NCBI GenBank assembly: GCA_947385955.1
Contig: CANDNA010000006.1
Location: 1-64,000, forward strand
Direction: 5' to 3'
DNA length: 64,000 nucleotides
Source: an uncultured Clostridia bacterium
GTDB lineage: Bacteria; Bacillota; Clostridia; Lachnospirales; Lachnospiraceae
Part shown: positions 27,909-36,726 of the stretch, piece by piece
How positions within the stretch are numbered: position 1 is the stretch's first letter
Layout of the letters: every line of letters begins with the position of its first letter
Translations under genes and position numbers: made by a program
The notes under the pieces: generated by a model
The model's database searches: none
What the model was told of the DNA's origin: nothing
Seen by the model: only the letters and a program-made list of their open reading frames with translations

Positions 27909-28556
27909 CTATCCATTGTCTTTTTTCCTGTCCTTCGGTTTGCCGCCCTTTTCATCCTGCTCCTCCCGGATGCTGTCTATTACCTTTTCAATCAGCAGCT
28001 TTTTCACATACACATCAAAGCTCAGGTAACAGATAAACGCAAACTTCCGCAAAAAGTCCTGCTGCCCATTGGGCGCATCGGAAAAAGACTTTTCTGCATT
28101 CTGATACGTCCTGTATACATCTTTTTTCAGGTGCTCCACCTGTTCTTCCTGCAGACTGAATACTTCATTATAAATTCCTTCCAGATCCGGCCCGCCCTTC
28201 TTCCCGGCGCCAAAATACTGCTGGGTAATCGGATGCAGCAGGGTCTGTATATCCGTAATGGAAAGAATATTTTTATAATAGTAAATAAAAATCAGGAGCA
28301 GCATATGCTCTTTGGAATATTTCTTTTTCACCGGCGGCGGCAGCAGATCATTTTTGGCATAATTGTTTATCATGGTTTTGGTCAGTATCTTGTCATGCTC
28401 CGGATCCCGGGTGGTGTTTTTCAGTTTTTTATCCATAAAAGTCGTGACCTGATCCATATACAGGTCAATACCCGGAATGTCCTCCGATCGGATGTATCCG
28501 ATCCTGTCAAAGCTGGCCATTATACTGTTCAGTAAATCTTTCGTATCCAATGTCAT
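27909..28556 (-). CDS. DUF1836 family protein
   Basis: 215 residues. The region from about 20 to 140 matches the DUF1836 pattern, including KTMINNYAKNDLLPPPVKKK, which resembles a MerR-like winged-helix recognition region, and FIYYYKNILSITDIQTLL. The C-terminus is charged. It precedes the membrane-anchored binding protein by 17 nt in the same direction, so it may be co-transcribed with the XylFGH-module sensors. DNA binding is suggested by family resemblance only. Confidence 0.8.
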   Translation of the reverse strand: MTLDTKDLLNSIMASFDRIGYIRSEDIPGIDLYMDQVTTFMDKKLKNTTRDPEHDKILTKTMINNYAKNDLLPPPVKKKYSKEHMLLLIFIYYYKNILSITDIQTLLHPITQQYFGAGKKGGPDLEGIYNEVFSLQEEQVEHLKKDVYRTYQNAEKSFSDAPNGQQDFLRKFAFICYLSFDVYVKKLLIEKVIDSIREEQDEKGGKPKDRKKDNG

Positions 28557-28673
28557 CTGCCATACCCCTTTCCCGGAGAAAATCTGTCTGTACCCGACAC
28601 AAAATTCTTATTCTGTATCCTATAGTATATAGTTTTCAGGACTACATGACAAGAGATTCTTTTATCCCCTCCC

Positions 28674-28702
28674 TTTACTTTATAACTTTAATATGATAAA
28701 AT
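28674..28702 (+). promoter_or_regulatory. Sigma-A promoter for the YerC gene
   Basis: TTTACT at 28674-28679 and TAAAAT at 28697-28702 with a 17-bp spacer, about 58 bp upstream of the start codon. Confidence 0.65.
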
Positions 28703-28760
28703 TTCAAAGATTGCGAAATGCATGGGAACGTTTCCCAACCGGATTATAAAAGGAGGAACC

Positions 28761-29063
28761 ATGAACAAGAAAATCCAAACAGAGGCCGTGGAACATTTAT
28801 TTGACGCCATCCTCTGCCTGCAGTCAAAGGAAGAATGCTACCGTTTTTTTGAAGATCTGTGTACCGTCAACGAACTGCTTTCTCTGTCCCAGCGGTTTGA
28901 AGTGGCTGCCATGCTGCGCAGGCACAGAACCTATCTGGACATTGCAGAAAAGACAGGAGCTTCCACCGCTACCATCAGCCGTGTCAACCGTTCCCTGAAC
29001 TATGGAAATGACGGTTATGAACTGATTTTCAACAGACTTGCCGAAGAAAAAAAGGATTCCTGA
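28761..29063 (+). CDS. TrpR-like protein YerC/YecD
   Basis: 100 residues of the Trp-repressor-like YerC family: FFEDLCTVNELLSLSQRFEV followed by a helix-turn-helix (YLDIAEKTGASTATISRVNR) and SLNYGNDGYELIF. Members are small cytoplasmic DNA-binding proteins of unknown regulon in Firmicutes. The start at 28761 has AAAGGAGG 5 nt upstream; an earlier in-frame ATG at 28722 precedes it. Monocistronic, with its own promoter and terminator. Confidence 0.9.
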   Translation: MNKKIQTEAVEHLFDAILCLQSKEECYRFFEDLCTVNELLSLSQRFEVAAMLRRHRTYLDIAEKTGASTATISRVNRSLNYGNDGYELIFNRLAEEKKDS

Positions 29064-29085
29064 CCACTTGCAGGAATCCTTTTTT
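29047..29085. terminator. Bidirectional terminator between yerC and bactofilin genes
   Basis: AAGGATTCCTG (29052-29062) pairs with CAGGAATCCTT (29071-29081), flanked by an A run on the left and a T run on the right. It therefore works for both convergent genes. The left arm covers the last codons of yerC. Confidence 0.92.
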
Positions 29086-29112
29086 CTCACGCTGGTACGA
29101 AAATATATGTAG

Positions 29113-29655
29113 CTATTCTCCGGCTGCTCTTCCTTCTTCTGCCGCTTTTACCTCATCTGCCACTCTCGGCCTGACGGATTTGGGATATTCTCCCGGCTCC
29201 GCTGCCTTGGGCCTGGGGCTCTTACGGTATTCAGCCCCCGGACTGCTGCTGACCGGCGCCTCAGCCGCCTTCAGAGGAGCTTCGCTCTCCGGCCTGGGTG
29301 CTTCATCTCCCATGAAGCACTGGCCGAAGAATACTGCATTCTCATCTATTACCAGTTTCTTGGTATGCAGATTGCCGGTTACTTTACCGGTAGCGGAAAT
29401 GGTAATCTTATCTGTGGCAATCAGGTCCCCCTCCACAGTACCGCCAATCATAATGTTAGCGGCATGTACATTGCCCACGATCTTTCCGGTCAGTCCAAGT
29501 ACCAGGACGGTGTCAATCTTTACATCCCCTTTGATCAGTCCGTCCACTCTTGTGGTTTCCTTGGCCTGCAGGGTGCCTTCAAATACGGCATCCTGCCCGA
29601 TAATGCTTTTGATTTTCGCAAATTGTGTGTCGTTGCTGTCTTTCTTTTTTAACAT
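29113..29655 (-). CDS. Bactofilin (polymer-forming cytoskeletal protein)
   Basis: 180 residues. Residues 10-110 are a bactofilin beta-helix with its repeating short strands (VFEGTLQAKETTRVDGLIKG, GTVEGDLIATDKITISATGK). The C-terminal 65 residues are Pro/Ala/Glu-rich and probably disordered. Bactofilins polymerise without nucleotide and scaffold cell-wall enzymes. It is encoded 10 nt after an M23-like membrane protein, a pairing seen in other bacteria where bactofilin positions an endopeptidase. Confidence 0.92.
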   Translation of the reverse strand: MLKKKDSNDTQFAKIKSIIGQDAVFEGTLQAKETTRVDGLIKGDVKIDTVLVLGLTGKIVGNVHAANIMIGGTVEGDLIATDKITISATGKVTGNLHTKKLVIDENAVFFGQCFMGDEAPRPESEAPLKAAEAPVSSSPGAEYRKSPRPKAAEPGEYPKSVRPRVADEVKAAEEGRAAGE

Positions 29656-29665
29656 AATTCCCCTC

Positions 29666-30469
29666 CTATCCGTATACTTCCAACAGATCCAAAGGATCTA
29701 TCAATGTCCCTTCCTGCGTGATCTGGTAGCCGAACCTCTCATCCGGAGACTGCATTTCATATAAGGTGGCGCCAAGTTCCACTTCCTCTCCCGCTGTCAC
29801 TGCCGGGCTTGAGGCTGACCGGTAAATAGATGTATAACCATTCTGATGATCAATCGTGACCCTGTATCCGTAAAGCGGGTCGTCCTCTACGGAAGCTACC
29901 ACACCGTCTGCTGCCGCAATCACTTTCGTGCCTGCGGACGCGGAAAATACTACGATCGGATCCTGTTCGGCCATAATCTGTGCGTCTGTCCCGCCTTCTT
30001 CTCCTTCGGCGTTTTCCCCTTCCGCATTTGCCTCTCCTCCTGTCTCTGCCGTCATCTCAGAGCTTTTCAATATTACTGCTGCTCCTGCCAGCGGAAAATC
30101 ATTGGGGATTCGTTTGGCTTCTTCTTCTTCCTCCTGTGCTTTCTGCGTTTCTGCATTTTGTGTTACTGTATCACTTAAAATAGCAACCTTGTCAGACAAT
30201 TCTGCGTTATCTGTTGTGAGTTCCTGATTTTGCTGTGTCAGCTCCTCTATCTGTGCCTGCAGTTCCTCTTCCCGGCCTGTGACCTTGCGCAGCGCCGACC
30301 AATGATACACGGCTGCGCCGATGGATACTGTCAGGATCACAACCACCAGGCCAAGAATCGTTGTCAGCAGTCCCTGCTTCAGATAAAAAGGATGACTTCC
30401 GCCATACGGCGAATCAGAAACGATCATAACCGTATAACTAACTCTTTTCTTATGCTTTCCGGACTCCAC
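29666..30469 (-). CDS. Membrane-anchored M23/LytM-like protein with degenerate active site
   Basis: 267 residues, GTG start 9 nt after GGAGG. One membrane segment (about residues 32-54) is followed by a coiled coil (residues 65-110), an acidic linker and a C-terminal LytM-like beta-domain (AGTKVIAAADGVVASVEDD, YRVTIDHQNGYTSIYRSAS). One conserved His survives in DHQNGYTSIY, but the HxH segment (usually GPHLHFE) is replaced by FGYQITQEG. It is thus probably a non-catalytic partner or activator. It is the first gene of a pair with bactofilin. Confidence 0.85.
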   Translation of the reverse strand: MESGKHKKRVSYTVMIVSDSPYGGSHPFYLKQGLLTTILGLVVVILTVSIGAAVYHWSALRKVTGREEELQAQIEELTQQNQELTTDNAELSDKVAILSDTVTQNAETQKAQEEEEEAKRIPNDFPLAGAAVILKSSEMTAETGGEANAEGENAEGEEGGTDAQIMAEQDPIVVFSASAGTKVIAAADGVVASVEDDPLYGYRVTIDHQNGYTSIYRSASSPAVTAGEEVELGATLYEMQSPDERFGYQITQEGTLIDPLDLLEVYG

Positions 30470-30575
30470 TCATTTTCACCTCCGTATGAATGATTCTAAC
30501 ATATAATTTTCATTTTGTAAAATTTTTCTGACACAACTGTTATATATTAAATTTTTGGAAAGATTTTTTTCGTTC

Positions 30576-30604
30576 TTTACTTTTGTTTCTTCATATGCTA
30601 TTCT
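30576..30604 (+). promoter_or_regulatory. Promoter of the cold-shock gene
   Basis: TTTACT (30576-30581) and TATTCT (30599-30604), 17-bp spacer. The resulting 5' leader is only about 40 nt, shorter than the long thermosensing leaders of some cspA genes. Confidence 0.6.
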
Positions 30605-30650
30605 AGTTGTGTTGCAAAGCGACAATCTAATTTTTTTGGAGGTATCCTAG

Positions 30651-30851
30651 ATGAACAAAGGTACGGTAAAGTGGTTCAACAACCAAAAAGGTTACGGATT
30701 CATTTCTGACGAGCAGGGGAATGACGTATTCGTGCACTACACAGGATTAAACATGGAAGGCTTCAAGTCTCTTGAGGAAGGTGCTTCCGTTGAATTCGAA
30801 GTAGTAAACGGCGAAAAAGGCCCTCAGGCAGTTAACGTAACCAAGTTATAA
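30651..30851 (+). CDS. cspA: Cold-shock protein (CspA family)
   Basis: 66 residues, a single cold-shock domain with RNP1 KGYGFI and RNP2 VFVHY. It is an RNA and ssDNA chaperone. A GGAGG lies 8 nt upstream of the ATG. Monocistronic, ended by a hairpin about 115 nt downstream. Confidence 0.97.
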   Translation: MNKGTVKWFNNQKGYGFISDEQGNDVFVHYTGLNMEGFKSLEEGASVEFEVVNGEKGPQAVNVTKL

Positions 30852-30964
30852 GAGATTTCTTATAGCGCACTCTATAATCGGTTTTTCGATGTGCCTTTTC
30901 TTATATAAATTGACCGGCAAATTCATTTTATTTTAGAAAGTCGCAATATTGTTTTAACGATTAT

Positions 30965-30999
30965 AAGAAGAACCAGTCTCATCGGCTGGTTCTTCTTTT
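30965..30999 (+). terminator. Intrinsic terminator downstream of the cold-shock gene
   Basis: AAGAAGAACCAG (30965-30976) pairs perfectly with CTGGTTCTTCTT (30986-30997) and runs into T residues. It lies 14 nt before the ribosome-binding site of the following lipoprotein gene. Confidence 0.9.
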
Positions 31000-31017
31000 T
31001 CACACAGGAGGACAACT

Positions 31018-31989
31018 ATGAAAAAAAGACTTGCAGTCATCTCTATCACCGCAGCGCTTTTGGCATCGGTTACAGCCTGCGGCAGCCAGCCTGCAAAAAC
31101 ACAGCCGGCGGCAGAGAATGCAGCAGGCGATCCCGCTTCTACAGAGCCTGCCGGTATTTTGGAACAGACCTCTCCTGCAGGTACAGACAGCTCCGGCACG
31201 CCGGTGCCGGTGTCCCCGCAGGCCGGTCAGACTCCCGATGCGGCGGAAACCGAAAGCGCCCAGGATCCGGAACTGACCGCCGACTCCATCGGACCGGTCA
31301 GCTTTACCCCCAATGAAAAAGGGTATTCTATGGTCTATGGCAGCAATACGCTCCACGCATATTTCAAACGTCTGAATGTAATACCCGGAAACGGTAAAAT
31401 GACAGTCAAAAGAACAGCCGATGACTCTGTGATAGAGGAAATCGACCTGAAAGATACCAGTAAATGCAGCATTGCCCAGCCGGATACTACCTTCGACCTG
31501 CTGGGATGGAGCGGAGGGACCCACCTGACCATCCGGTTACAGGATACCCCCGCCAGTGGGGAAGCCTACTATATCACTCTGGAAGAGGGCGCTTTCACCT
31601 CTCAGGACGGGACAATCCGCTCCAAAGCCATCACCGATCCATCCGTCTGGAGTTTCGGTGTGGCTCCTTACGGTGTGATTCCCAAACTCCCAAACGGTTC
31701 GCAGGTCCTGGTAGGAGATGTGCTTTCTGCCGATGTACTGGTCCGTCAGCCGGCGGTTCTGGCAAGAGTGGAAAACTATGATGAAAACCGGGTCCGCTTT
31801 AACGAAAAAGAATTTGTGCAGGATGCAAAGCTGGAAATCAAGATTTACCAGATCGGAGAAGATCCCTTCACTGTCACCTTCTATGATGATGACGACAATC
31901 CGATCGGCAGCATTACCCTTTCCTACACAGCTTCCATGCCGCCCCAGCCGGAAGAAGAAGCGCCCAAAAAATCCATTACCAATCTATAA
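31018..31989 (+). CDS. Hypothetical secreted lipoprotein
   Basis: 323 residues. A lipoprotein signal (LLASVTACGSQ) leads to a roughly 60-residue Ala/Pro/Thr/Glu-rich linker and then about 200 residues of probable beta-rich domains (SVWSFGVAPYGVIPK, NGSQVLVGDVLSADVLVRQP). I do not recognise the family. An AGGAGG lies just upstream. The preceding terminator implies an own promoter or readthrough. Probably an exported membrane-attached protein. Confidence 0.85.
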   Translation: MKKRLAVISITAALLASVTACGSQPAKTQPAAENAAGDPASTEPAGILEQTSPAGTDSSGTPVPVSPQAGQTPDAAETESAQDPELTADSIGPVSFTPNEKGYSMVYGSNTLHAYFKRLNVIPGNGKMTVKRTADDSVIEEIDLKDTSKCSIAQPDTTFDLLGWSGGTHLTIRLQDTPASGEAYYITLEEGAFTSQDGTIRSKAITDPSVWSFGVAPYGVIPKLPNGSQVLVGDVLSADVLVRQPAVLARVENYDENRVRFNEKEFVQDAKLEIKIYQIGEDPFTVTFYDDDDNPIGSITLSYTASMPPQPEEEAPKKSITNL

Positions 31990-32002
31990 TAATCAGGGGG
32001 AA

Positions 32003-32788
32003 TTACTCCTGACTGTGGCTGATGACCTCCAGTATCCGGTCCAGCTCCATACTTCCCCCAAACAAATCCAGGGCACTGCCGATGGTCACATCCACCCGAC
32101 CGTGTCCTGCTTTTTTTAACAGTCTCAAATCCTCATAGCTGTGCACCCCGCCGGCGTAAGTAACAGGAATCCGTTCAAACTCACCCAGCAGCTCTGCAAG
32201 TTCCGTTTCGATCCCTTCCGCCTTTCCTTCCACATCCACTGCATGAATCAGAAATTCACTGCAATAGCCGGAAAAAAATTCCAGGGCCTCCGAATCCAAT
32301 ACCACATCCGTATAGTTCTGCCAGCGGTCGGTCACAATATAGTAACGTCCCTCCTTTTTCCGGCAGCTCAGATCCAGCACCAGATGCTCCTTACCGGCTT
32401 CCCGGCAGATCCGCTCCAGATGGGCATACTCTATCTGCCCGTTCCGGAATACATAGGAGGTCACAATCACATGAGAAGCCCCTGCCTCCAGATACAGGGC
32501 TGCATTTTCAGCACAGATCCCGCCGCCCGCCTGCAGCCCGCCCGGATATGCCGCCAGAGCCTTCAGCGCCTGTTTCTGTGTTTCTTCAAAATAAGCGCTG
32601 CCCTCCCGGTTCAGCAGGATCACATGTCCCCCGAAAAGCCCTCTGCTTCGGTACAGATCCGCAAAATAAGCCGCATCCTGCCTGGAGGTGAAATTTTCCT
32701 GTGCAAAATCACCCGCATCCCGCAGGCTGGAGCCTACAATCTGTTTTACCTTCCCATTGTGAATATCTATACACGGCCTGAAACGCAT
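32003..32788 (-). CDS. hisA: HisA, eukaryotic-type (HIS6-like) ProFAR isomerase
   Basis: 261 residues, a TIM barrel starting FRPCIDIHNGKVKQIVG with the catalytic Asp in CIDIHNG. GLQAGGGICAENAALYLEAGASH and PVTYAGGVHSYEDL are the two phosphate-binding repeats. The extra length and the sequence pattern match the eukaryotic-like HisA subgroup found in some Clostridia rather than standard bacterial HisA. It isomerises ProFAR to PRFAR in histidine synthesis. It stands alone; no other his gene is in the window. Confidence 0.88.
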   Translation of the reverse strand: MRFRPCIDIHNGKVKQIVGSSLRDAGDFAQENFTSRQDAAYFADLYRSRGLFGGHVILLNREGSAYFEETQKQALKALAAYPGGLQAGGGICAENAALYLEAGASHVIVTSYVFRNGQIEYAHLERICREAGKEHLVLDLSCRKKEGRYYIVTDRWQNYTDVVLDSEALEFFSGYCSEFLIHAVDVEGKAEGIETELAELLGEFERIPVTYAGGVHSYEDLRLLKKAGHGRVDVTIGSALDLFGGSMELDRILEVISHSQE

Positions 32789-32960
32789 GGCTGCCTCCTT
32801 TTATTTTTGCATTCAAATTGTTTTTATGTATAATATTTTTGTTGCGGAACATACTACCAATAAAGAGTTCTTCTGCGGACTCTCCGCGCACGAGCGGTAT
32901 CGTCCTGCGGCTGTTCATTACCGCAAGCTGCGCACCACCAAAAAGAAAAGGAGCGAGATT

Positions 32961-33428
32961 ATGAAAAAGTTTGCAAGAATGCTGTCTCTTTCTCTGATTC
33001 TTGTAATGCTCTGTGCAGCACTCACTGCCTGCGGCAGCAAGAACAATGACCAGACCGGGACAACAGACAACACTACCAATGAAAGTACAAACGGTACCAC
33101 GGCAGATAATACAGACAATGCCAATGATGCCGGAAACACCGGTGCAGATGCAGAAAATGGTACCGGCAGCAATACAGACAACGGCGCCAATAACAACCAG
33201 AACACCACAAACGGTACCGGGACAGGAACAGATACCAATACAAATAACACAAATTCCGATACCACCGCAGATACCAATACAGGAAACGGCGGCAATGAAA
33301 CAGCCATTGACGATGCCGGCAATGCTGTAGGAGATGTCGTAGATGATCTGGCTGACGGTGTATCCGATGCAGCCGACGGCGTATCTGATGTAACCAACGA
33401 TGTGGTCGGTTCCAACAATACACCATAA
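32961..33428 (+). CDS. Low-complexity Asn/Thr/Asp/Gly-rich lipoprotein
   Basis: 155 residues. A lipoprotein signal (LCAALTACGSKNND) is followed by about 85 residues almost wholly of Thr, Asn, Asp, Gly and Ala, then a C-terminal segment with an approximate heptad pattern (AVGDVVDDLADGVSDAADGV). No enzymatic domain is visible. The start at 32961 has AAGGAG 8 nt upstream. It may be a surface spacer or sheath-like protein; function unknown. Confidence 0.8.
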   Translation: MKKFARMLSLSLILVMLCAALTACGSKNNDQTGTTDNTTNESTNGTTADNTDNANDAGNTGADAENGTGSNTDNGANNNQNTTNGTGTGTDTNTNNTNSDTTADTNTGNGGNETAIDDAGNAVGDVVDDLADGVSDAADGVSDVTNDVVGSNNTP

Positions 33429-33489
33429 TCCGACTGCGGCAAAGCGGCATATGCCGGTTCGCCGCAGTTACATACCTGATGTTCTGTCT

Positions 33490-35475
33490 TTATTTTACCC
33501 GTTCTATAATACTGCCATCCTGATATGCCTGCAGAAGCAGTTCCAGATGGCGGATACTTTCCATAATCTCCGTTCCGATGTCCGTATCTGCAACCCGCAG
33601 ACGGTTCACGGCTGTCTCTATCACAATGGAATCCGAAAAAATATCCGATTCCTTCTGGATCGCATCCTCTTTAGACTCAAAAGTCTCATGGGCAACCAGC
33701 CGCATACCATGAGAATTGGCAATTAATGTATAGCCGGCAATCCCCGTTTTGCTCTGGTAGGCTTTGGAAAACCCTCCGTCTATAATCAGCAGCTTACCGC
33801 CGCACCGCATGGGTGTCTCCCCTTTTTTCAGTTCCACCGGTACATGTCCGTTTACAATATGGCTCCTGGTTTCATCCAGCCCAAATTCCCGCAGGATCTG
33901 ATTCAAGATCTCTTCCCTGTCGTTCAGACGGTAATAGCTGTTCTTTACTTCTGTATGGGTTTCCTTATCTGCCACAAAATACCGTTCAAAGGTAGCCATC
34001 TTGTCTTTGCCAAATACCGGTGAATTGGGGCCGGCCCAGATATACCAGATCATATCCTGGCCCTTACGCTTTTCGGAGACATTGTGCCGGTTATAAAATC
34101 CCTTTCTTGCATAATGCTCCAGCACATCATACAGTGCCTTTCCTCCGTATGCTTTTCCGTCAATTTCCAGCGTTTTAAAATTTCCCTGCTCATCCATCGG
34201 AACACAGCCATGATACAGCAGATTGGAATTGTATACTTTATACAGGCCGCCCTTGGAAAACAGAAAGCGGATATGCCTCTGGAGCTTCTCACAATGTACA
34301 AAGGCCTGCCGCAGACGCTCCATCAGCTGGGATTCTTCCGGTGTGAGCTTATAGGGATTGTCCGGATTGACTGTGGGAAAGTCCGTATCCCTCATGGCAT
34401 AGGATTTGCCGCCTATCAGGACTGTCCGGTTTTCATAATCAATTTTATCCAGCAGCAGCCTGTCATCCATATGAAATTCCGGATGGCGTTTGATAACCTG
34501 GCCTTCCAGCTTAAACTGCAGAACCGCCATTGCCTTATGCATCTTCATATCCATCCGCAGGTCTTTGGTGTTGTAGTCCGTATTATACTTAATGGCAAAT
34601 ACACTACAGTCCGTATCCTTATAGGTTTCCATTGCAAAGGTCACCAACGGAATCAGATTGATGCCGTATCCGTCCTCCAGGGTATCCAGATTGCCATAGC
34701 GGGCTGCCATACGGATCACGGTGGCAATACAGGCCAGATGACCGCTGGCCGCTCCCATCCAGACAATATCATGGTTGCCCCACTGAATGTCTATGCTGTG
34801 ATATTCCTGCAGGGTATCCATAATAATGTGGGGGCCCGGCCCCCTGTCATAGATGTCTCCCACAATATGCAGATGGTCAATCACCAGTCTCTGAATCAGC
34901 TCACTCAGTGCAATGATAAAACCGGGGGCACTGCCGATCCGGATAATTGTATGGATGATCTCATTATAATAGGCTTCCTTATCCTGCACTTCCGCCTTTT
35001 CCGTAATCAATTCTTCTATAATATATGCAAAATCCTTTGGCAGCGCTTTTCTCACCTTGGAACGGGTATACTTGGAAGCCACACGTTTGGTAATCTGTAC
35101 CAGCCTGTGCAGCGTAATTTTATACCAGTCCTCGATATTGTCCTCCTGCTGCATCACCAGTTCCAGCTTTTCCTGAGGATAATAGATCAGCGTGGCAAGG
35201 CTTTTTTTATCTCTGCTGCTCAGCGTATTGCCGAACTCCTCATCAATTTTATATTTTACCGACCCGGAACCGTTTTTCAGCACATGGTGAAACTGCTCAT
35301 ACTCTCCGTGAATATCCGTCAGGAAATGCTCGGTTCCTTTGGGAAGATTCAAAATAGCCTGCAAATTGATGATCTCTGTAGATGCCGCCGCTATTGTGGG
35401 ATACTGTCTTGCCAATGTTTTTAAATACATCAGCTCCATCTCTGTGAGACTTGCTCCTGTTTTTTCATTGTCCAT
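33490..35475 (-). CDS. fbp: Fructose-1,6-bisphosphatase class III
   Basis: 661 residues, the long Firmicutes class III enzyme with a metallophosphatase fold: DIHGEYEQFHHVLKNG, GDIYDRGPGPHIIMD and WGNHDIVWMGAASG supply the metal ligands, and IDGGFSKAYQSKTGIAGYT lies near the end. It hydrolyses fructose-1,6-bisphosphate for gluconeogenesis. It is encoded 31 nt after dapB in the same direction, perhaps in one transcript by readthrough rather than by functional linkage. Confidence 0.95.
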   Translation of the reverse strand: MDNEKTGASLTEMELMYLKTLARQYPTIAAASTEIINLQAILNLPKGTEHFLTDIHGEYEQFHHVLKNGSGSVKYKIDEEFGNTLSSRDKKSLATLIYYPQEKLELVMQQEDNIEDWYKITLHRLVQITKRVASKYTRSKVRKALPKDFAYIIEELITEKAEVQDKEAYYNEIIHTIIRIGSAPGFIIALSELIQRLVIDHLHIVGDIYDRGPGPHIIMDTLQEYHSIDIQWGNHDIVWMGAASGHLACIATVIRMAARYGNLDTLEDGYGINLIPLVTFAMETYKDTDCSVFAIKYNTDYNTKDLRMDMKMHKAMAVLQFKLEGQVIKRHPEFHMDDRLLLDKIDYENRTVLIGGKSYAMRDTDFPTVNPDNPYKLTPEESQLMERLRQAFVHCEKLQRHIRFLFSKGGLYKVYNSNLLYHGCVPMDEQGNFKTLEIDGKAYGGKALYDVLEHYARKGFYNRHNVSEKRKGQDMIWYIWAGPNSPVFGKDKMATFERYFVADKETHTEVKNSYYRLNDREEILNQILREFGLDETRSHIVNGHVPVELKKGETPMRCGGKLLIIDGGFSKAYQSKTGIAGYTLIANSHGMRLVAHETFESKEDAIQKESDIFSDSIVIETAVNRLRVADTDIGTEIMESIRHLELLLQAYQDGSIIERVK

Positions 35476-35506
35476 ACTCTCTCTCCCAATGCTTCCTGCC
35501 CAAAGT

Positions 35507-36268
35507 CTATCTGCCTTCTATCACATCGCTCATCTGATAATAACCTGCCGGTTTTCCAGCCAGATATTTTGCCGCCTGAATCGCACCTTTGGCAAAGACT
35601 TCTCTGGAATATGCCCTGTGAGAAAAGGTAATCACCTCATCTGTACCGGCAAAAATCACATCATGATCCCCTACAATCGTGCCGCCCCGTACCGCCGATA
35701 TCCCGATTTCTTTTTGAGGCCGCTGCTCTCTTCGTCCGCTTCTGTCATACACATAGGTATAGGCCTGATCCAGCGCCCCATTCAGAGAATCCGCCAGAGC
35801 CAGAGCCGTACCACTGGGTGCATCCAGTTTCTGATTGTGATGCTTCTCCACGATCTCCATATCAAATCCGGCTGCCGCCAGTACAGGCGCTGCCTCTGCA
35901 AGCAGTTTCTGCAGCAGATTGATACCGATGGACATATTGGCAGATTTCAGTATGGCCACTTTCCCGGCTGCCTCCTCTGTTTTTTTCAACTGTTCCTCAC
36001 TGAGTCCTGTTGTACACAGTACACAGGGAACTTTTTTATTCACACAAAATGCAAGCAGTTCATCCACTGCCCCTGCAGAGGCAAAGTCAATCACTGCGTC
36101 CGCTTCCACATCACAGTCTCCGATCCGGTCAAACACAGGAAATACATTTGTGATATGATGGGAAGCATCCACTCCTGCCACCACTTCCAGCTCCGGGTCC
36201 GCAGCCGCCATCCTGGTAATAAACTGTCCCATACGGCCATTACAGCCATGTACAATAATTCTGATCAT
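35507..36268 (-). CDS. dapB: 4-hydroxy-tetrahydrodipicolinate reductase
   Basis: 253 residues. N-terminal Rossmann motif HGCNGRMGQFI; substrate-binding and catalytic block EKHHNQKLDAPSGTALALA. It reduces the DapA product with NAD(P)H in lysine/DAP synthesis. It is separated from dapA by two unrelated small genes, so the lysine riboswitch upstream of dapA probably does not control it directly. A hairpin lies upstream at 36304-36334. Confidence 0.96.
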   Translation of the reverse strand: MIRIIVHGCNGRMGQFITRMAAADPELEVVAGVDASHHITNVFPVFDRIGDCDVEADAVIDFASAGAVDELLAFCVNKKVPCVLCTTGLSEEQLKKTEEAAGKVAILKSANMSIGINLLQKLLAEAAPVLAAAGFDMEIVEKHHNQKLDAPSGTALALADSLNGALDQAYTYVYDRSGRREQRPQKEIGISAVRGGTIVGDHDVIFAGTDEVITFSHRAYSREVFAKGAIQAAKYLAGKPAGYYQMSDVIEGR

Positions 36269-36303
36269 ATGATAAGCTCCTTTTTGTCATATATAATTGA
36301 AAT

Positions 36304-36334
36304 GTGCCCCGGTACGATAACCGACCGGAGCACC
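36304..36334 (-). terminator. Stem-loop between the DUF4190-like gene and dapB
   Basis: GTGCCCCGGT pairs with ACCGGAGCAC (9 of 10 positions) around a loop of about 10 nt. Minus-strand RNA continues ATTTCAATT, a weak U tract. Likely a partial terminator. Confidence 0.5.
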
Positions 36335-36358
36335 CTTTGATACAAATTCTGATTGTTC

Positions 36359-36706
36359 TTACATAGCCGCAGCAATCAACACAACATAGATAAAAATATA
36401 TGCTATCGTCAGCAGCAGCCCGATTACAGATAAAATAATGCCTGCAATCGCCATCCCCTTCTGCGGATTCTTCTGTGCAATATTGATGATACCCAGAACA
36501 ATCCCCACGATGGCAACAAAAAATGTGATAAAAGACCAGAAACCAAGCACCGAGAGAATACCGCAGACAAGACTGCCCACTGCTTTACCGCCGCTTTTTT
36601 CCGGGATAGCATTGGAAACTATCACCGGACCGTTATAGCTGTTAGGCGCATAGCTGTTATAGCCGGCGCCGCCATTGTTCTGGCCTGGATTTTCTTTTTC
36701 GTTCAT
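36359..36706 (-). CDS. Small membrane protein, DUF4190-like
   Basis: 115 residues. A Gly/Asn/Tyr/Pro-rich cytoplasmic N-terminus (about 38 residues) precedes two long hydrophobic segments: AVGSLVCGILSVLGF... and MAIAGIILSVIGLLLTIAYI. The conserved NIAQKNPQKGMAIAGI block is typical of DUF4190. Function unknown. It follows the membrane protein 36727-37221 by 20 nt, so the two probably share one transcript. Confidence 0.8.
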   Translation of the reverse strand: MNEKENPGQNNGGAGYNSYAPNSYNGPVIVSNAIPEKSGGKAVGSLVCGILSVLGFWSFITFFVAIVGIVLGIINIAQKNPQKGMAIAGIILSVIGLLLTIAYIFIYVVLIAAAM

Positions 36707-36726
36707 ATACTACCCTCTGTCTGATT

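Noticed and set aside
27909-28556. DUF1836 protein as a confirmed MerR-like regulator of the sugar operon
   Set aside because: Only a weak helix-turn-helix resemblance and gene order support it, so function was left open.
33433-33468. GC-rich dyad between the low-complexity lipoprotein and fbp genes as a terminator
   Set aside because: ACTGCGGC/GCCGCAGT pairs well, but neither strand has a U tract, so it is not listed as a terminator.
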